Positions 52,622 through 62,249 of a stretch of 64,000 bases of DNA are shown here, one piece after another (within the stretch, counting starts at the first letter, position 1; each line of letters opens with the position of its first letter). Where the stretch lies: contig OMXO01000026.1 of assembly GCA_900315035.1 (NCBI GenBank), positions 1 to 64,000 on the forward strand, in the 5' to 3' direction. The translations under genes and the position numbers were made by a program. The stretch comes from an uncultured Prevotella sp. GTDB taxonomy: Bacteria > Bacteroidota > Bacteroidia > Bacteroidales > Bacteroidaceae. A model generated the notes under the pieces. That model was not told the DNA's origin. It saw nothing but the letters and a program-made list of their open reading frames with translations, and did no database searches.

Positions 52622-53455
52622 ATGAAAACAATGAAAACTTGGAGAAACATCTTTGTGATGTGCACTGCATTGCTCTCCCTTGCCTCTTGCAGCAGCGACG
52701 ATGACGACAAGGACATTACCAATGAGATTAATATGAGTGTTTCCGCTGAACCGGGCGTGATGTACGACCTCTTCGACGGCATGGGATGCTCTCCCATTGA
52801 GTGCATGCGTGTGATGACAGACGACGAGCCTGGTAGGTGGCAGGACCTGCACTTCAGCGACGTCAAGGGTTTCACCTACGAAAGAGGCCATGAATACGAA
52901 CTGCGCGTGAAGCGCACGATTCTGGCCAACCCGCCGCAGGATGCCAGCAACCGTACCTACGAACTGGTGCGCATCCTCGCCGACAGGAAAGTGGAGGATG
53001 TGGCAGAGCCTGTGGAGAAAGTAGTAAGGAGCGAAGCCGACATAGAGTATGAACAGCAGTGCCCGGTAGAGAAGTATGCCATAGCCAAAGGAGGTGAATA
53101 TTTGGTGGATGCCGATGGCAAGATGACATACGCTGATGGCACGCCGACACCCGAATTTGACAAGCATGCACAAATCTACTTGGAGAATATTCTCGAAAAG
53201 AGTCATCCGCTATGGCAGGCAGGTGCCCGCTATCAAGCAACCTACGCCTACGTCCTTTCACCGCTTACTGATGAGATACGCTTTGTGCCGGGCGGTCATT
53301 CTAGCTTCCTCTTCAAGAACATACTGACCGATAGCGAGATGGCGCATGTCCAGCAATCTATGAAACAGGGCGAAACGCTGCACTACGCCCTTGTCCTCGC
53401 CAACGTCTATAGGCGGGGAATTCAAAAAGTGGAGTTCACCATCAAGAAGAAATGA
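52622..53455 (+). CDS. DUF4377-like lipoprotein
   Basis: A 277-aa lipoprotein (lipobox LASCSSDDDDKD). The segment CMRVMTDDEPGRWQDLHFSD...GFTYERGHEYELRV near residues 60-100 matches the DUF4377 pattern, while the C-terminal half has no family I know. The N-terminal peptide is nearly the same as in the BACON-like lipoprotein at 61725-62171. It is convergent with wbqC. Confidence 0.7.
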   Translation: MKTMKTWRNIFVMCTALLSLASCSSDDDDKDITNEINMSVSAEPGVMYDLFDGMGCSPIECMRVMTDDEPGRWQDLHFSDVKGFTYERGHEYELRVKRTILANPPQDASNRTYELVRILADRKVEDVAEPVEKVVRSEADIEYEQQCPVEKYAIAKGGEYLVDADGKMTYADGTPTPEFDKHAQIYLENILEKSHPLWQAGARYQATYAYVLSPLTDEIRFVPGGHSSFLFKNILTDSEMAHVQQSMKQGETLHYALVLANVYRRGIQKVEFTIKKK

Positions 53456-53534
53456 AAGCAATGATAATGAAAAAAACAGATAAATCGGAAATTATATGGT
53501 TGTATCAAAGAATCCTAAGTCTCATCCAGAAAAA

Positions 53535-54140
53535 TCAGAGGTAAAAGATACTCTCTGGTCCCATGTTGAACAATAGATCAAGGACAGAGAGGTTTGGCAG
53601 AAAGCCGTGTTTCTGCTGATACACCTGGTAGTAGGATTTTGGCTCAAAGTCTGGGTCTTCACCAGGATGCTTAGGATTGATGGCAAATCGATAGTCGTTG
53701 GGCTGAGCGTCTGTCACGGGCAGAAAAGCCTGACTGTAACTCACCTCTGGCTGGATATCGATTAAATCGCACATTCTCTGACGTATTTCCTCGTTGAAAT
53801 CGAGCAAAAAAGTCCAGCGTTTTTCATAGAACGGACGGATATCGTCCTGATAATACTCGAAGAAAGGAGATTCTCCATAGGCGCTCTGCAGGGCATTCCA
53901 ATGGAGATGGCGCCAGTTGCCGTGATCACTGATACGCAGATCCTTCATCAGCGAGGTCTCCCCTCTGACTACTGGTATCGTCAAGGCCTGGACACCTTGA
54001 GTCGTGGCAATGAGACAACGGTTGCGATAAGTCTGCTTCTGGAAACTTTCCCATTGCTCTATCTGCACACGATCGGCCCGGTACAGTTTCTGATACCACT
54101 GCACCGGGCCGAAATAGGTTGTACTCAGCAGAGCCTCCAT
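53535..54140 (-). CDS. WbqC family protein
   Basis: A 201-aa WbqC-like protein. The family pattern is STTYFGPVQWYQKL at the start, ISDHGNWRHLHWNALQSAYGESPFFEYY in the middle, and NLSVLDLLFNMGPES at the end. WbqC proteins are associated with surface sugar or aminotransfer biosynthesis, function not fixed. The true start is ATG 54140 (MEALLS), and the frame upstream is lepB antisense-frame noise. It is 10 nt after lepB. Confidence 0.88.
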   Translation of the reverse strand: MEALLSTTYFGPVQWYQKLYRADRVQIEQWESFQKQTYRNRCLIATTQGVQALTIPVVRGETSLMKDLRISDHGNWRHLHWNALQSAYGESPFFEYYQDDIRPFYEKRWTFLLDFNEEIRQRMCDLIDIQPEVSYSQAFLPVTDAQPNDYRFAINPKHPGEDPDFEPKSYYQVYQQKHGFLPNLSVLDLLFNMGPESIFYL

Positions 54141-54150
54141 GGTCTGCAGT

Positions 54151-55581
54151 TTATTTGATTCGATCGACGATACTGCCAAGACGGTTCCAACGGATTCCGT
54201 TGATGCCACGACGGTCAGGATCGCTCGACCACCAGATAAAGATGGGCTTTCCGACAATATGATCCTCAGGCACGAAACCCCAATAACGCGAGTCGGCCGA
54301 GTTATGACGGTTGTCACCCATCATCCAGTAATAGTCCATCTTAAAGGTATATTCCTTGGCTTCCTGACCATTGATCAGGATCTTGCCATCACGAATCTGG
54401 AGGTCGTTACCCTCATACACTTTAATCGGACGTTCGTAGATGGCAATGTTATCCAACGTAAGAAGAACCTTTTCTCCCTTCTTCGGAATCCATACAGGAC
54501 CATAGTTATCTCTAGTCCAGTGCTTGTTGCCGTTCAAGGGATAGATCTCCAAATCGCTGGCTTCAGTGTTCAGCGTAATACTCTCAACCAGATCCTTTCG
54601 TGCTTTCAATGAAGCGACAGCCTGCTTCGTCAGCGGCATGTAACCCACAGTGTTCAGACTCGTCAGATCTTCCATTGAGATGCCCAGCTCCTGCATCAGG
54701 TCATCGGGGATGGCATGCTTCAGTTTGACATAATAGGTATATTGCACGTTCTCTGGTTCCTTGTTAGCCTTCCCATCCAGATAGACCACACGATCACGGA
54801 TTTGAAGTGTCTGCCCTGGTAATCCCACACAGCGCTTCACATAGTTCTCGCGACGATCGGCCGGACGAGTGATGATCTCACCATACTCGACACGGTTGTT
54901 CAGCAGCTCATTGCGCCCAGCAGCATAGATGGCATCGAAATAACGAATACGGTCCTGTGCCGACAGAGAATCGGGATCGGGACGGTTCGGATAAATCTGA
55001 TAACCTATCGAATAACACATCTGATAATAGTCGTAAGCCTGATACTGAGGTGCCGAGCAAAGCGTATCGCCAGCCGGGAAATTAAACACGACAATATCGT
55101 TCAACTGTACATTGCCCAGACCTTTCACTCGGCGATAGTCCCAGTGAGGCCAGTCAATATAGCTCTTACACTCCACAACGGGCAAGGTGTGTTGGGTCAG
55201 CGGCATCGTCAGCGGTGTCTGCGGAATACGGGGACCATAACTCACCTTCGACACAAACAGATAGTCGCCCGTCAGCAGTGATTTCTCCAATGAACTTGAC
55301 GGGATCACGTAGTTCTGGAAGAAGAACTGATTAATAAAATAGACTGCTACCAAGGCAAATACCAAGGCATCGACCCATGACATGACGAACTTCACTGGCT
55401 TTTCGGCCTCTTTCCACCACTGCCACTTAATCTTCTTCGTGATATAGATATCATAAATGAAAGGTATCACGAGCAATCCCCACCACGACTTAACCCAATA
55501 AAGGAACAGCAGATAGAGCACCAGTACTGCGATGAACTTAGCCCACTGCACTTTAGGATTGAATTCTTTCTTTTTCACCAT
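54151..55581 (-). CDS. lepB: Signal peptidase I (long Bacteroidetes type)
   Basis: A 476-aa membrane serine protease that cuts signal peptides. Two membrane segments (residues 15-45, 70-88) precede the catalytic domain. The catalytic Ser is in [10 protein letters not shown] near 96, the Lys in [11 protein letters not shown] near 232, and the box E motif [14 protein letters not shown] near 430. It is longer than the 320-aa E. coli enzyme because of insertions between boxes, normal in this phylum. It precedes wbqC and follows dapB after 80 nt. Confidence 0.93.
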   Translation of the reverse strand: MVKKKEFNPKVQWAKFIAVLVLYLLFLYWVKSWWGLLVIPFIYDIYITKKIKWQWWKEAEKPVKFVMSWVDALVFALVAVYFINQFFFQNYVIPSSSLEKSLLTGDYLFVSKVSYGPRIPQTPLTMPLTQHTLPVVECKSYIDWPHWDYRRVKGLGNVQLNDIVVFNFPAGDTLCSAPQYQAYDYYQMCYSIGYQIYPNRPDPDSLSAQDRIRYFDAIYAAGRNELLNNRVEYGEIITRPADRRENYVKRCVGLPGQTLQIRDRVVYLDGKANKEPENVQYTYYVKLKHAIPDDLMQELGISMEDLTSLNTVGYMPLTKQAVASLKARKDLVESITLNTEASDLEIYPLNGNKHWTRDNYGPVWIPKKGEKVLLTLDNIAIYERPIKVYEGNDLQIRDGKILINGQEAKEYTFKMDYYWMMGDNRHNSADSRYWGFVPEDHIVGKPIFIWWSSDPDRRGINGIRWNRLGSIVDRIK

Positions 55582-55661
55582 CTTAGTTGATTATAAAACA
55601 CATAGATTTGACGCTACCACACGCTGGTAAGTTGCATCTAATGCTTACTTTAACCTATGTT

Positions 55662-56378
55662 TTAGAATTTAAACATATCTGAAATGGTGAGCAGTCCCTG
55701 ATGATCCTTCGTATATTCTGCTGCCAGCACGGCACCGAGAGCAAAGCCTTTACGCGAATGGGCATCATGAGTGATGGTAATCAGGTCAGCGTCTGAGTCA
55801 TAGCGAACCGTATGGATTCCAGGCACCTCGCCTCGGCGGATATGGTCGATACGCAGGAACTTCGGATCAGTCGTATCCTCTTTCCAAGCCTCCTTACGGT
55901 CGATATTCTCCACGATTTCTTCAGCCAGCGTGATAGCTGTACCACTGGGATGATCGAGCTTGTGCACATGGTGGGTCTCTTCCATCTCCACATCATACTG
56001 TGGGAACTGGTTCATAATCTTGGCCAGATAGCGGTTGACGGCCGAGAAGATGGCCACACCTATCGAGAAGTTTGAGGCCCAGAAGAGCGTCTTACCCTCT
56101 TCGGCACAGGCTTTGCGCACGTCATCGCCATGATCCTTCAGCCAACCCGTAGAGCCACTCACCACCTTCACGCCCTTAGCCCAGGCCTTCAAGTAGTTAC
56201 CATAAGCCACTTGAGGGGCTGTAAACTCAATGGCCACATCAGCCGATGCAAAAGCCGGGCTGTCAAAATCCTGTTGGTTGTCAATATCAATGATACTCAC
56301 AATCTCATGACCACGGTCACGGGCAATCTGCTCAATCATCTTACCCATCTTGCCGTAGCCGATTAAAGCTATTTTCAT
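55662..56378 (-). CDS. dapB: 4-hydroxy-tetrahydrodipicolinate reductase
   Basis: A 238-aa enzyme of lysine and diaminopimelate synthesis. The NAD(P)-binding IGYGKMGKMIEQ is at the start, the catalytic ETHHVHKLDHPSGTA near 134, and the substrate loop RRGEVPGIHTV near 180. The length is typical of the Bacteroidetes form. It has its own -7 element at 56402-56409. Confidence 0.95.
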   Translation of the reverse strand: MKIALIGYGKMGKMIEQIARDRGHEIVSIIDIDNQQDFDSPAFASADVAIEFTAPQVAYGNYLKAWAKGVKVVSGSTGWLKDHGDDVRKACAEEGKTLFWASNFSIGVAIFSAVNRYLAKIMNQFPQYDVEMEETHHVHKLDHPSGTAITLAEEIVENIDRKEAWKEDTTDPKFLRIDHIRRGEVPGIHTVRYDSDADLITITHDAHSRKGFALGAVLAAEYTKDHQGLLTISDMFKF

Positions 56379-56401
56379 ATCTAATTCGAATTAAAACGCT
56401 G

Positions 56402-56409
56402 CAAAGGTA
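56402..56409 (-). promoter_or_regulatory. -7 element of the dapB-lepB-wbqC operon
   Basis: TACCTTTG on the minus strand, 23 nt before the dapB ATG. Confidence 0.6.
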
Positions 56410-56458
56410 CTTATTTATAATTAAAAATGAGAATTGAGTATCGATAATTATGATTATT

Positions 56459-57586
56459 TCACAGCAACAAATGATACATCCCTCCTGCCAGAGGCTTGAT
56501 GACACCCTTCATCTCGAGTTGGAAGAGGATGGCCGTGAGGCGGCCGATGGGAATAGAGGATTTGACACTGAGGATATTCAACTGCAGGTCGTTGGTGTCC
56601 TGAAGTATGCCGACGATTAGCTGCTCTTCGGCAGAGAGATCGGGAAAAAGTGTCCGCTCGATGCCATCCGACAAAGCCTGCTGTCGCAAGGCCGCATCTT
56701 TCCAATTCATCGCACGGATAAAGTCATCGGCACAGGTAATCAGCCCTGCCCCATTATCGCGGATGAGATTGTTACAGCCTTTGGAGAACTCAGCATTGAC
56801 GTTTCCTGGAAAGGCGAAGACACTGCGATCGTAACTTTGGGCAATCTCAGCAGTAATCAGTCCCCCACCCTTCGCAGCACTCTCCACAACAATCGTTGCA
56901 TCAGCCATTCCCGCCACGATACGGTTACGGCGCACGAAATTGGGTTTGTCGGCATTCGTCTGGGTCATAAACTCTGTCAGCAGTCCGCCGTGATTCACCA
57001 TCTCTGCCGCCGTCTCACGATGGGCATAGGGATAGATCTGATCCAGCCCATGAGCCAGTACCCCTACTGTCGAATAGCCGTTCTCCAAAGCCTCCCGATG
57101 GGCATGTATATCAACACCGTATGCCAGACCGCTGACTATCAGCACCTTAGGGCACTGCTGATGAAGGTCTCTGACAAAACGCCGAATCAGGTCTTCGCCA
57201 TAGACGGTCGCATGACGTGTGCCCACGATACTGATAATCTTCGACTCATTCAGATTACAGTTGCCGGTAAAGTAGAGCACAAGTGGTGCATCAGGACATT
57301 CCGTGAGGCGCTGAGGATAGTCGTCATCATGAAGCGTCAACCCTCGAATCCCGTGCTCCTGCATGTATTTCAGTTCATAATCTGCCCGTTTCATCGCCTC
57401 GTCCCAGTTCTTTAATGACTCTACCAATCGGGGTGAGGCATCGCCAATGACATCACCGATATGTGTGCGATACTCATAGAGCAACTGGGCACTTCCTACC
57501 ATCCGATAGAGCTCTAATGCCTGCTGGTAGTTGAAATTGGTAAGGCGTGTAAGCGCCATCGTATAGAAAAGTTCTTCAGTATTCAT
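56459..57586 (-). CDS. dprA: DNA-processing protein DprA
   Basis: A 375-aa protein that loads RecA on incoming single-stranded DNA. The Rossmann-like core has SIVGTRHATVYG near residue 125, SGLAYGVDIHAHREAL near 153, and ATIVVESAAKGGGLITAE near 235. An N-terminal SAM-like region and a C-terminal winged helix (SVKSSIPIGRLTAILFQLEMKG) are present. Start ATG 57586 (MNTEELF), 2 nt after the DUF2851 stop, so translation is coupled. Confidence 0.94.
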   Translation of the reverse strand: MNTEELFYTMALTRLTNFNYQQALELYRMVGSAQLLYEYRTHIGDVIGDASPRLVESLKNWDEAMKRADYELKYMQEHGIRGLTLHDDDYPQRLTECPDAPLVLYFTGNCNLNESKIISIVGTRHATVYGEDLIRRFVRDLHQQCPKVLIVSGLAYGVDIHAHREALENGYSTVGVLAHGLDQIYPYAHRETAAEMVNHGGLLTEFMTQTNADKPNFVRRNRIVAGMADATIVVESAAKGGGLITAEIAQSYDRSVFAFPGNVNAEFSKGCNNLIRDNGAGLITCADDFIRAMNWKDAALRQQALSDGIERTLFPDLSAEEQLIVGILQDTNDLQLNILSVKSSIPIGRLTAILFQLEMKGVIKPLAGGMYHLLL

Positions 57587-57588
57587 CG

Positions 57589-58884
57589 TTATTTCCGTTT
57601 TAGATATTCGTAGCCAAAGCGACAACGCAGACACTCCTTCTTGTCGCAATACTCTCTCTTCAGCTGGATGAGTGCCTGAGAGTCGCCAGCTGTCTCGACG
57701 GTCAGTCCCACTTGTTGCCACATGCGGATAATATGGTTGTTCTCGGCTTTCAACTGCTCCAGGAAATCAAAGGCAAGGTCGCAGAGCACCTCCTTTGAAC
57801 GGTGTCGCCCATAGGCGAAAAGCATCGGGATAGCCGTATTGATCATCAGCAGGTTCAGTGAGCCGTAGGCCAGATGTTTCTCGTTCTTCGCACTTGTAGA
57901 GCCAAAGGTGTAATGCGTTTCCCAATAAGGTGTGACATGCGATGACAGGATTTTCTTCAACTGTTCGATGGTTTCACACTCCACCAACTGGCTCAGTCCG
58001 GCCTTCTGCTGATAATAGAGGTTTGCCAACTGCGAGATGCGGATATGCGGGAAGTTCTGTGGCCTCAGCCTTAGAAATCGCCACTGGCGGAAATCTATCG
58101 GTTTCATCGAGAACTTATGCGACAGATAGAGGTATTCGTTTCGCAGTTTGGCGAAATAGCCCTCATTCAGCGCCGTCTGCTGATAATAGTCTGGAATCGT
58201 TTCCAGCTCCAACAGCCCGGCCTGCCCCATGAAGATCGCTTCTATCTGGAAGAGGTCGTCGCGATGATGGGCCACAGCCGAGAGCGGCAGGTTCTGAGCC
58301 CACACCTCGAAGGCATCGTTATTGATGCCGAAGCCATAGTTGCGGGCGAGGGTTACGAAGTACGCATCTTCCCACGAGCCGTTGCACTGTTCCACTCGCC
58401 GTTTGATAGCCTCCGTCTTCTGCTCCAGCCGTTCAGTCTGCAGGGCAGCCATCCAGGCATGCACCATCAGACGCGTCAGTTCTGGGATGACCTTGTAGCA
58501 AGGCGGATAGCTGTCCGTCTTCAACAGTTCATCGTAATGGTCTCTGACATTGTCGGGTACATCGAGTTGAAGCTGACGGATAAACTCGCCATTGGTGTTC
58601 ATCACCTCCGCATCGAGCACACCCGCCACATGCAGGATGACATTATCGTAACGCGCGTCCTTGTCGTGCCCATGCAGATACCAGTCCGACGACTTGTCGT
58701 GTATCTCCACATTACCCACCCACAGCGTTCGGCCTATTCTGACCTTCACATTAAAGAAGTCGGGTCCGGCATTGCGGTTATGCAAGCCTGGATCGATCAC
58801 TTCGACGGGGTCACCGTCGCTCGTCTGTAGTTCCCGCAAGGGGAACAGCTTGTGCTTCCACACATAATGCAATAATTGTTCCAT
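57589..58884 (-). CDS. DUF2851 family protein
   Basis: A 431-aa protein of the Bacteroidetes family DUF2851. Recognisable are NRNAGPDFFNVKVRIG near 36, the GNVEIHDKSSDWYLHGHD motif near 57, and a C-terminal cluster of four cysteines (YCDKKECLRCRFGY), likely a metal site. Function unknown. It is translationally coupled to dprA, often its neighbour, and may act in DNA metabolism. Start ATG 58884 fits the -7 element at 58915-58922. Confidence 0.9.
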   Translation of the reverse strand: MEQLLHYVWKHKLFPLRELQTSDGDPVEVIDPGLHNRNAGPDFFNVKVRIGRTLWVGNVEIHDKSSDWYLHGHDKDARYDNVILHVAGVLDAEVMNTNGEFIRQLQLDVPDNVRDHYDELLKTDSYPPCYKVIPELTRLMVHAWMAALQTERLEQKTEAIKRRVEQCNGSWEDAYFVTLARNYGFGINNDAFEVWAQNLPLSAVAHHRDDLFQIEAIFMGQAGLLELETIPDYYQQTALNEGYFAKLRNEYLYLSHKFSMKPIDFRQWRFLRLRPQNFPHIRISQLANLYYQQKAGLSQLVECETIEQLKKILSSHVTPYWETHYTFGSTSAKNEKHLAYGSLNLLMINTAIPMLFAYGRHRSKEVLCDLAFDFLEQLKAENNHIIRMWQQVGLTVETAGDSQALIQLKREYCDKKECLRCRFGYEYLKRK

Positions 58885-58914
58885 AGTTTCAAATTTAAGT
58901 ATGATAACTCGCTG

Positions 58915-58922
58915 CAAAGGTA
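58915..58922 (-). promoter_or_regulatory. -7 element of the DUF2851-dprA operon
   Basis: TACCTTTG on the minus strand, 30 nt before the ATG at 58884. Confidence 0.6.
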
Positions 58923-59043
58923 AACAAAAAAAGGGAAACAAAGAAGAAATTATGGAAAAAAAAACTGCCCCACCGCCACAATTGGCTGTGAGGCAAAGAT
59001 TGTTTACCGAAAATGTAATAGAATGGTTTTGTCAGATGACAAA

Positions 59044-59664
59044 CTATTCCTTCACGGTGATGACCAGCGACATATCGCAGTTCTTCAGTATCTCAATCAT
59101 GCGATCTTCATCGAAAGCGATACATCCACCTGTGTAGCCCTTTGTGCCTTTTACATGGATGAAGATGGCACTACCATTGGGATAGATACACTCCTTGTTG
59201 AAGTCGGTGGCGATGCCATAGTTGTACTGCGGCTGGTAGGAATACATCTCCTCGCCCTTACACTCGTGCTTGGTCTCGACGACGTCGATAATCTTGTTGT
59301 AGTACTCACAGTTGTCGTCGCAAGCATAAGTGGTTGGCTTCACATCAATGTAGGGCATCGTGGTGCCGGGATTAGGCTTGATGCCAAAGGCGCTCAGTGG
59401 ACGGAGGGTGCCTGTTGGAGTCTTGGAGTCTCCCTCACCCGTCTTGCCGAGGCCGTTCTTACCAATCCACACTTCAATGTCGCTGAACAGCACCTTGCCA
59501 TCGACCGTCAGACGGGCCTTAGCCTTACTGCCTTGCACACCATACACTTCGAGCAACTGCCCCTTCTCAGTGACAGGATTGTCATTATCCGAACACGCTG
59601 CAAAAAAACTTGCGCCGCAGAAAGTCAGAGTGGTGGCAAGCACCCATTGAGTCAATTTCTTCAT
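59044..59664 (-). CDS. L,D-transpeptidase-like lipoprotein
   Basis: A 206-aa protein with lipobox FFAACSD. The YkuD-type motifs are GDSKTPTGTLRP near residue 79 and the active-site region FIHVKGTKGYTGGCIAFDE near 168, with the nucleophile Cys in TGGC. It would crosslink peptidoglycan or attach proteins to it, from the periplasmic side. The insertion of about 40 residues rich in Tyr and Cys (YACDDNCEYYNK) before the active site is not standard. Promoter -7 element at 59721-59728. Confidence 0.8.
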   Translation of the reverse strand: MKKLTQWVLATTLTFCGASFFAACSDNDNPVTEKGQLLEVYGVQGSKAKARLTVDGKVLFSDIEVWIGKNGLGKTGEGDSKTPTGTLRPLSAFGIKPNPGTTMPYIDVKPTTYACDDNCEYYNKIIDVVETKHECKGEEMYSYQPQYNYGIATDFNKECIYPNGSAIFIHVKGTKGYTGGCIAFDEDRMIEILKNCDMSLVITVKE

Positions 59665-59815
59665 ATCCTCATTCGTTAAATTAGTGTTAGTGCTAGTAGC
59701 AATATCATTGCATTTTGGCGCAAAGATACGATAAATAACTGAGACTTACAAGAGTATAAATGTTAAATTTGAAATAAATAACGTGTATATTCCACTAAAA
59801 GTACTTGTTTTTAAT

Positions 59816-59823
59816 TATCTTTG
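59816..59823 (+). promoter_or_regulatory. -7 element of dusB
   Basis: TATCTTTG, ending 8 bp before the dusB ATG at 59832. The leader must be very short. Confidence 0.6.
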
Positions 59824-59831
59824 CGGACGAA

Positions 59832-60809
59832 ATGAAGATAGGTAACATAGAATTTGGCGATCATCCCGTATTCCTGGCTCCGATGGAAGACGTGACGGAT
59901 ATCGGGTTCCGACTGCTGTGCAAGCGGTTCGGCGCATCGATGGTCTATACAGAGTTCGTCAGTGCAGAGGCGCTGATCCGCGATGTGAAGTCAACCATCT
60001 CGAAACTCACCATCAGCAACGAAGAACGGCCTGTAGGCATTCAGATCTACGGGCGCGATGTCGAGGCGATGGTCGAGGCGGCAAAGATTGTGGAACAGGC
60101 TGGACCCGACCTCATCGACCTGAACTTCGGCTGTCCTGTGAAGAAGGTGGCTGGCAAGGGTGCCGGGGCAGGCATGTTGCAGAACATCCCCAAGATGCTG
60201 GAGATTACGCGCAAGGTCGTCGATGCCGTCAAACTGCCCGTCACCGTAAAGACCCGTCTGGGCTGGAACCACGAACAACTCATCATCACCTCGCTGGCAG
60301 AACAACTGCAGGACTGCGGCATCCAGGCACTGACCATTCACGGGCGCACCCGCAGTCAGATGTACACAGGCAATGCCGACTGGACGCTGATTGGCGAGGT
60401 AAAGCGTAATCCCCGAATTCATATTCCTATCATCGGCAACGGCGACATCACCTCTGCTGAAGAGGCCAAGCGGGCCTTCGACGAATATGGCGTAGATGCT
60501 ATCATGATAGGTCGTGCCACCTTCGGACGTCCCTGGATTTTTAAAGAGGTACGCGACTATCTGGACCAAACAGGCAGCGGGAACCTCGATTTCAACGAGA
60601 AATTAAACATCCTCGAAGAACTTCTTCGCATCAACGTAGAGCGTATCGACGAGAAGCGAGGCATCCTCCACACCAGAAGACACCTCGCTGCTACTCCTAT
60701 CTTCAAAGGTATTCCTGACTTCCGGCAGACGCGTATCGCCATGCTCCGAGCCGATACGATGGATGCCCTATTGGCAATCCTCGAAGAGACCAGAGCCAAA
60801 CTGGGATAA
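59832..60809 (+). CDS. dusB: tRNA-dihydrouridine synthase
   Basis: A 325-aa FMN enzyme that reduces uridines in the tRNA D-loop. Motifs are APMEDVTDIGFRLL near 14, the catalytic Cys in NFGCPVKKVAGKGAGAG near 95, HGRTRSQMYTG near 162, and GNGDI near 199. Start ATG 59832 was chosen because the -7 element directly precedes it. Confidence 0.95.
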   Translation: MKIGNIEFGDHPVFLAPMEDVTDIGFRLLCKRFGASMVYTEFVSAEALIRDVKSTISKLTISNEERPVGIQIYGRDVEAMVEAAKIVEQAGPDLIDLNFGCPVKKVAGKGAGAGMLQNIPKMLEITRKVVDAVKLPVTVKTRLGWNHEQLIITSLAEQLQDCGIQALTIHGRTRSQMYTGNADWTLIGEVKRNPRIHIPIIGNGDITSAEEAKRAFDEYGVDAIMIGRATFGRPWIFKEVRDYLDQTGSGNLDFNEKLNILEELLRINVERIDEKRGILHTRRHLAATPIFKGIPDFRQTRIAMLRADTMDALLAILEETRAKLG

Positions 60810-60841
60810 CTGCCTTGCACCAGATTCATGTCGGATATCGT

Positions 60842-61051
60842 TTACTCATCTCTGTATTCCAGTATGTCGCCTGGCTGACATCCCAGTTCTCGGCAGATAG
60901 CCTCAAGGGTGGTGAAGCGCACAGCTTTGGCCTTTCCCGTTTTTAGGATGGAGAGGTTTGCCAGCGTAAGTCCCACTCGTTCAGCCAGTTCGCTGAGCGA
61001 CATCTTCCGCTTGGCCATCTCCACATCCAGATTGACTACGATTCTTCCCAT
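60842..61051 (-). CDS. XRE-type HTH regulator (YozG-like)
   Basis: A 69-aa protein that is almost entirely one helix-turn-helix domain (MSLSELAERVGLTLANLSIL, then a recognition helix). This short type is normally paired with a DUF2975 membrane protein gene, as here. It probably represses its own operon. Possible operators are the ACGATAAA repeats at 61545-61650. Confidence 0.9.
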   Translation of the reverse strand: MGRIVVNLDVEMAKRKMSLSELAERVGLTLANLSILKTGKAKAVRFTTLEAICRELGCQPGDILEYRDE

Positions 61052-61057
61052 AGCTCC

Positions 61058-61540
61058 TTAGATAGTTAAGTCCTGTTCTTCTTTCATCTTTTGCGCACTC
61101 TTGAGGATCTTGGGTATTAAGAAGTAGGCAATGATCATCCAATACAATGGACCGGTAAATAAGGTTGTCGTCATAGAGGGAACCTTATCCATAAATTCCG
61201 GCTCGATTAATCCAAACACGTGTCTGTAGAATTGATTAGCTATACAGTAATAAGCCAGAGTTGATATGCCCAGAATATAAAATAGCCAGATACTCCATTT
61301 GGAATATTGTTTGTTGGCATAAGTAAAAAACAGCATCAACATAAAAATGCAGAAAAAGTAGGTCCTTGCAATATTGTCTATCAGATAGACGAAGTTTGAG
61401 TAATACTCATAGTTGGTGGTTGCCGCTTGCATTCTTTCGACATCGCCTGCCATGAGCCAAACCATCAGCACTGCCAACACAAGAACGCATAATGCTCCGA
61501 AAACATGGTCTCCTTTCCTAAAAAACTCGGCTATTTTCAT
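61058..61540 (-). CDS. DUF2975-like membrane protein
   Basis: A 160-aa protein with four membrane segments (about 14-32, 55-75, 82-102, 130-148). It is 6 nt upstream of the small HTH gene, the usual DUF2975/YozG arrangement. The function is unknown, but it may sense membrane state and pass this to the HTH protein. Confidence 0.8.
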   Translation of the reverse strand: MKIAEFFRKGDHVFGALCVLVLAVLMVWLMAGDVERMQAATTNYEYYSNFVYLIDNIARTYFFCIFMLMLFFTYANKQYSKWSIWLFYILGISTLAYYCIANQFYRHVFGLIEPEFMDKVPSMTTTLFTGPLYWMIIAYFLIPKILKSAQKMKEEQDLTI

Positions 61541-61544
61541 AATC

Positions 61545-61650
61545 TTTATCGTTTAATTAGTGATATTTATTGAATTTCGATATGCAAAAGTATATCTTTT
61601 CTTGTTATCCTCCAAATAAAAACGATAAAACTTTATTGAAATACGATAAA
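61545..61650. promoter_or_regulatory. Promoter region of the DUF2975-HTH pair with ACGATAAA repeats
   Basis: Minus-strand -7 element TACTTTTG at 61584-61591. The 8-mer ACGATAAA is at 61622-61629 and 61643-61650 (21 bp apart, direct), and its complement TTTATCGT at 61545-61552 in the leader. The sites flank the promoter and could bind the HTH protein. Confidence 0.5.
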
Positions 61651-61724
61651 TTTAACTACTTTTAAGGAAATCGATACAGAGGGCGACGCAGCGAGGATAA
61701 CAGGTGATTGATTGTTTTGGGAAA

Positions 61725-62171
61725 TCAATGACCTGTCCCCCCGATCTCTACATTACTAGCTAATTGCTTGAACTTAAAGGTGTAAAAGATGTCGCCTGCC
61801 GTGACTGTCAGCTGAAGTGTTCTATTTTCTGCTGTTTCATTTGCCTTGAAAACAACCTTCAATTTGTTCCCATTCATTTCTGCCTGGAACCAATCTGTCG
61901 TTATTGTATGAAAGTCATTCGCTTCGCGAGGGGGATAAAAGTATTCTCCATTCGACATGGTATTCTCTATCCAAGGTGATGAATAGTTCCGACATGAGAA
62001 AGTAAACTCTGTCCCTGTTTCGGAAAAAATATACACACCATCGGTTATCTGTACTGGCACATCTGCTTCCCATTCCATAGCGTTCCAACCTCCATCTGTT
62101 TTACTGCAAGAGGCGAGAGAGAAGGCAGCAAGCATCATTAACATGATTCTCCAAATCTTCATTGTTTTCAT
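61725..62171 (-). CDS. BACON-like lipoprotein
   Basis: A 148-aa lipoprotein with lipobox SLASCSKT. The remainder is one beta-sandwich that resembles a BACON domain (FTFSCRNYSSPWIENTMS, then NRTLQLTVTAGDIFYTFKFKQLA). BACON domains bind glycans or proteins at the surface. No enzyme is attached. Its signal peptide is almost the same as that of the DUF4377 lipoprotein. Confidence 0.65.
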   Translation of the reverse strand: MKTMKIWRIMLMMLAAFSLASCSKTDGGWNAMEWEADVPVQITDGVYIFSETGTEFTFSCRNYSSPWIENTMSNGEYFYPPREANDFHTITTDWFQAEMNGNKLKVVFKANETAENRTLQLTVTAGDIFYTFKFKQLASNVEIGGTGH

Positions 62172-62249
62172 TTTCGCTATATCTTTAATGACTCTATCTG
62201 ATTAAACTCTGTAAGCCGGAAATCTTGCATCGTCGGGTGTTAAACTTTG

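Noticed and set aside
52622..53455. Long minus-strand open frames opposite the DUF4377 gene
   Set aside because: Those frames have no promoter and no domain pattern, while the plus-strand frame has a clear lipoprotein signal.
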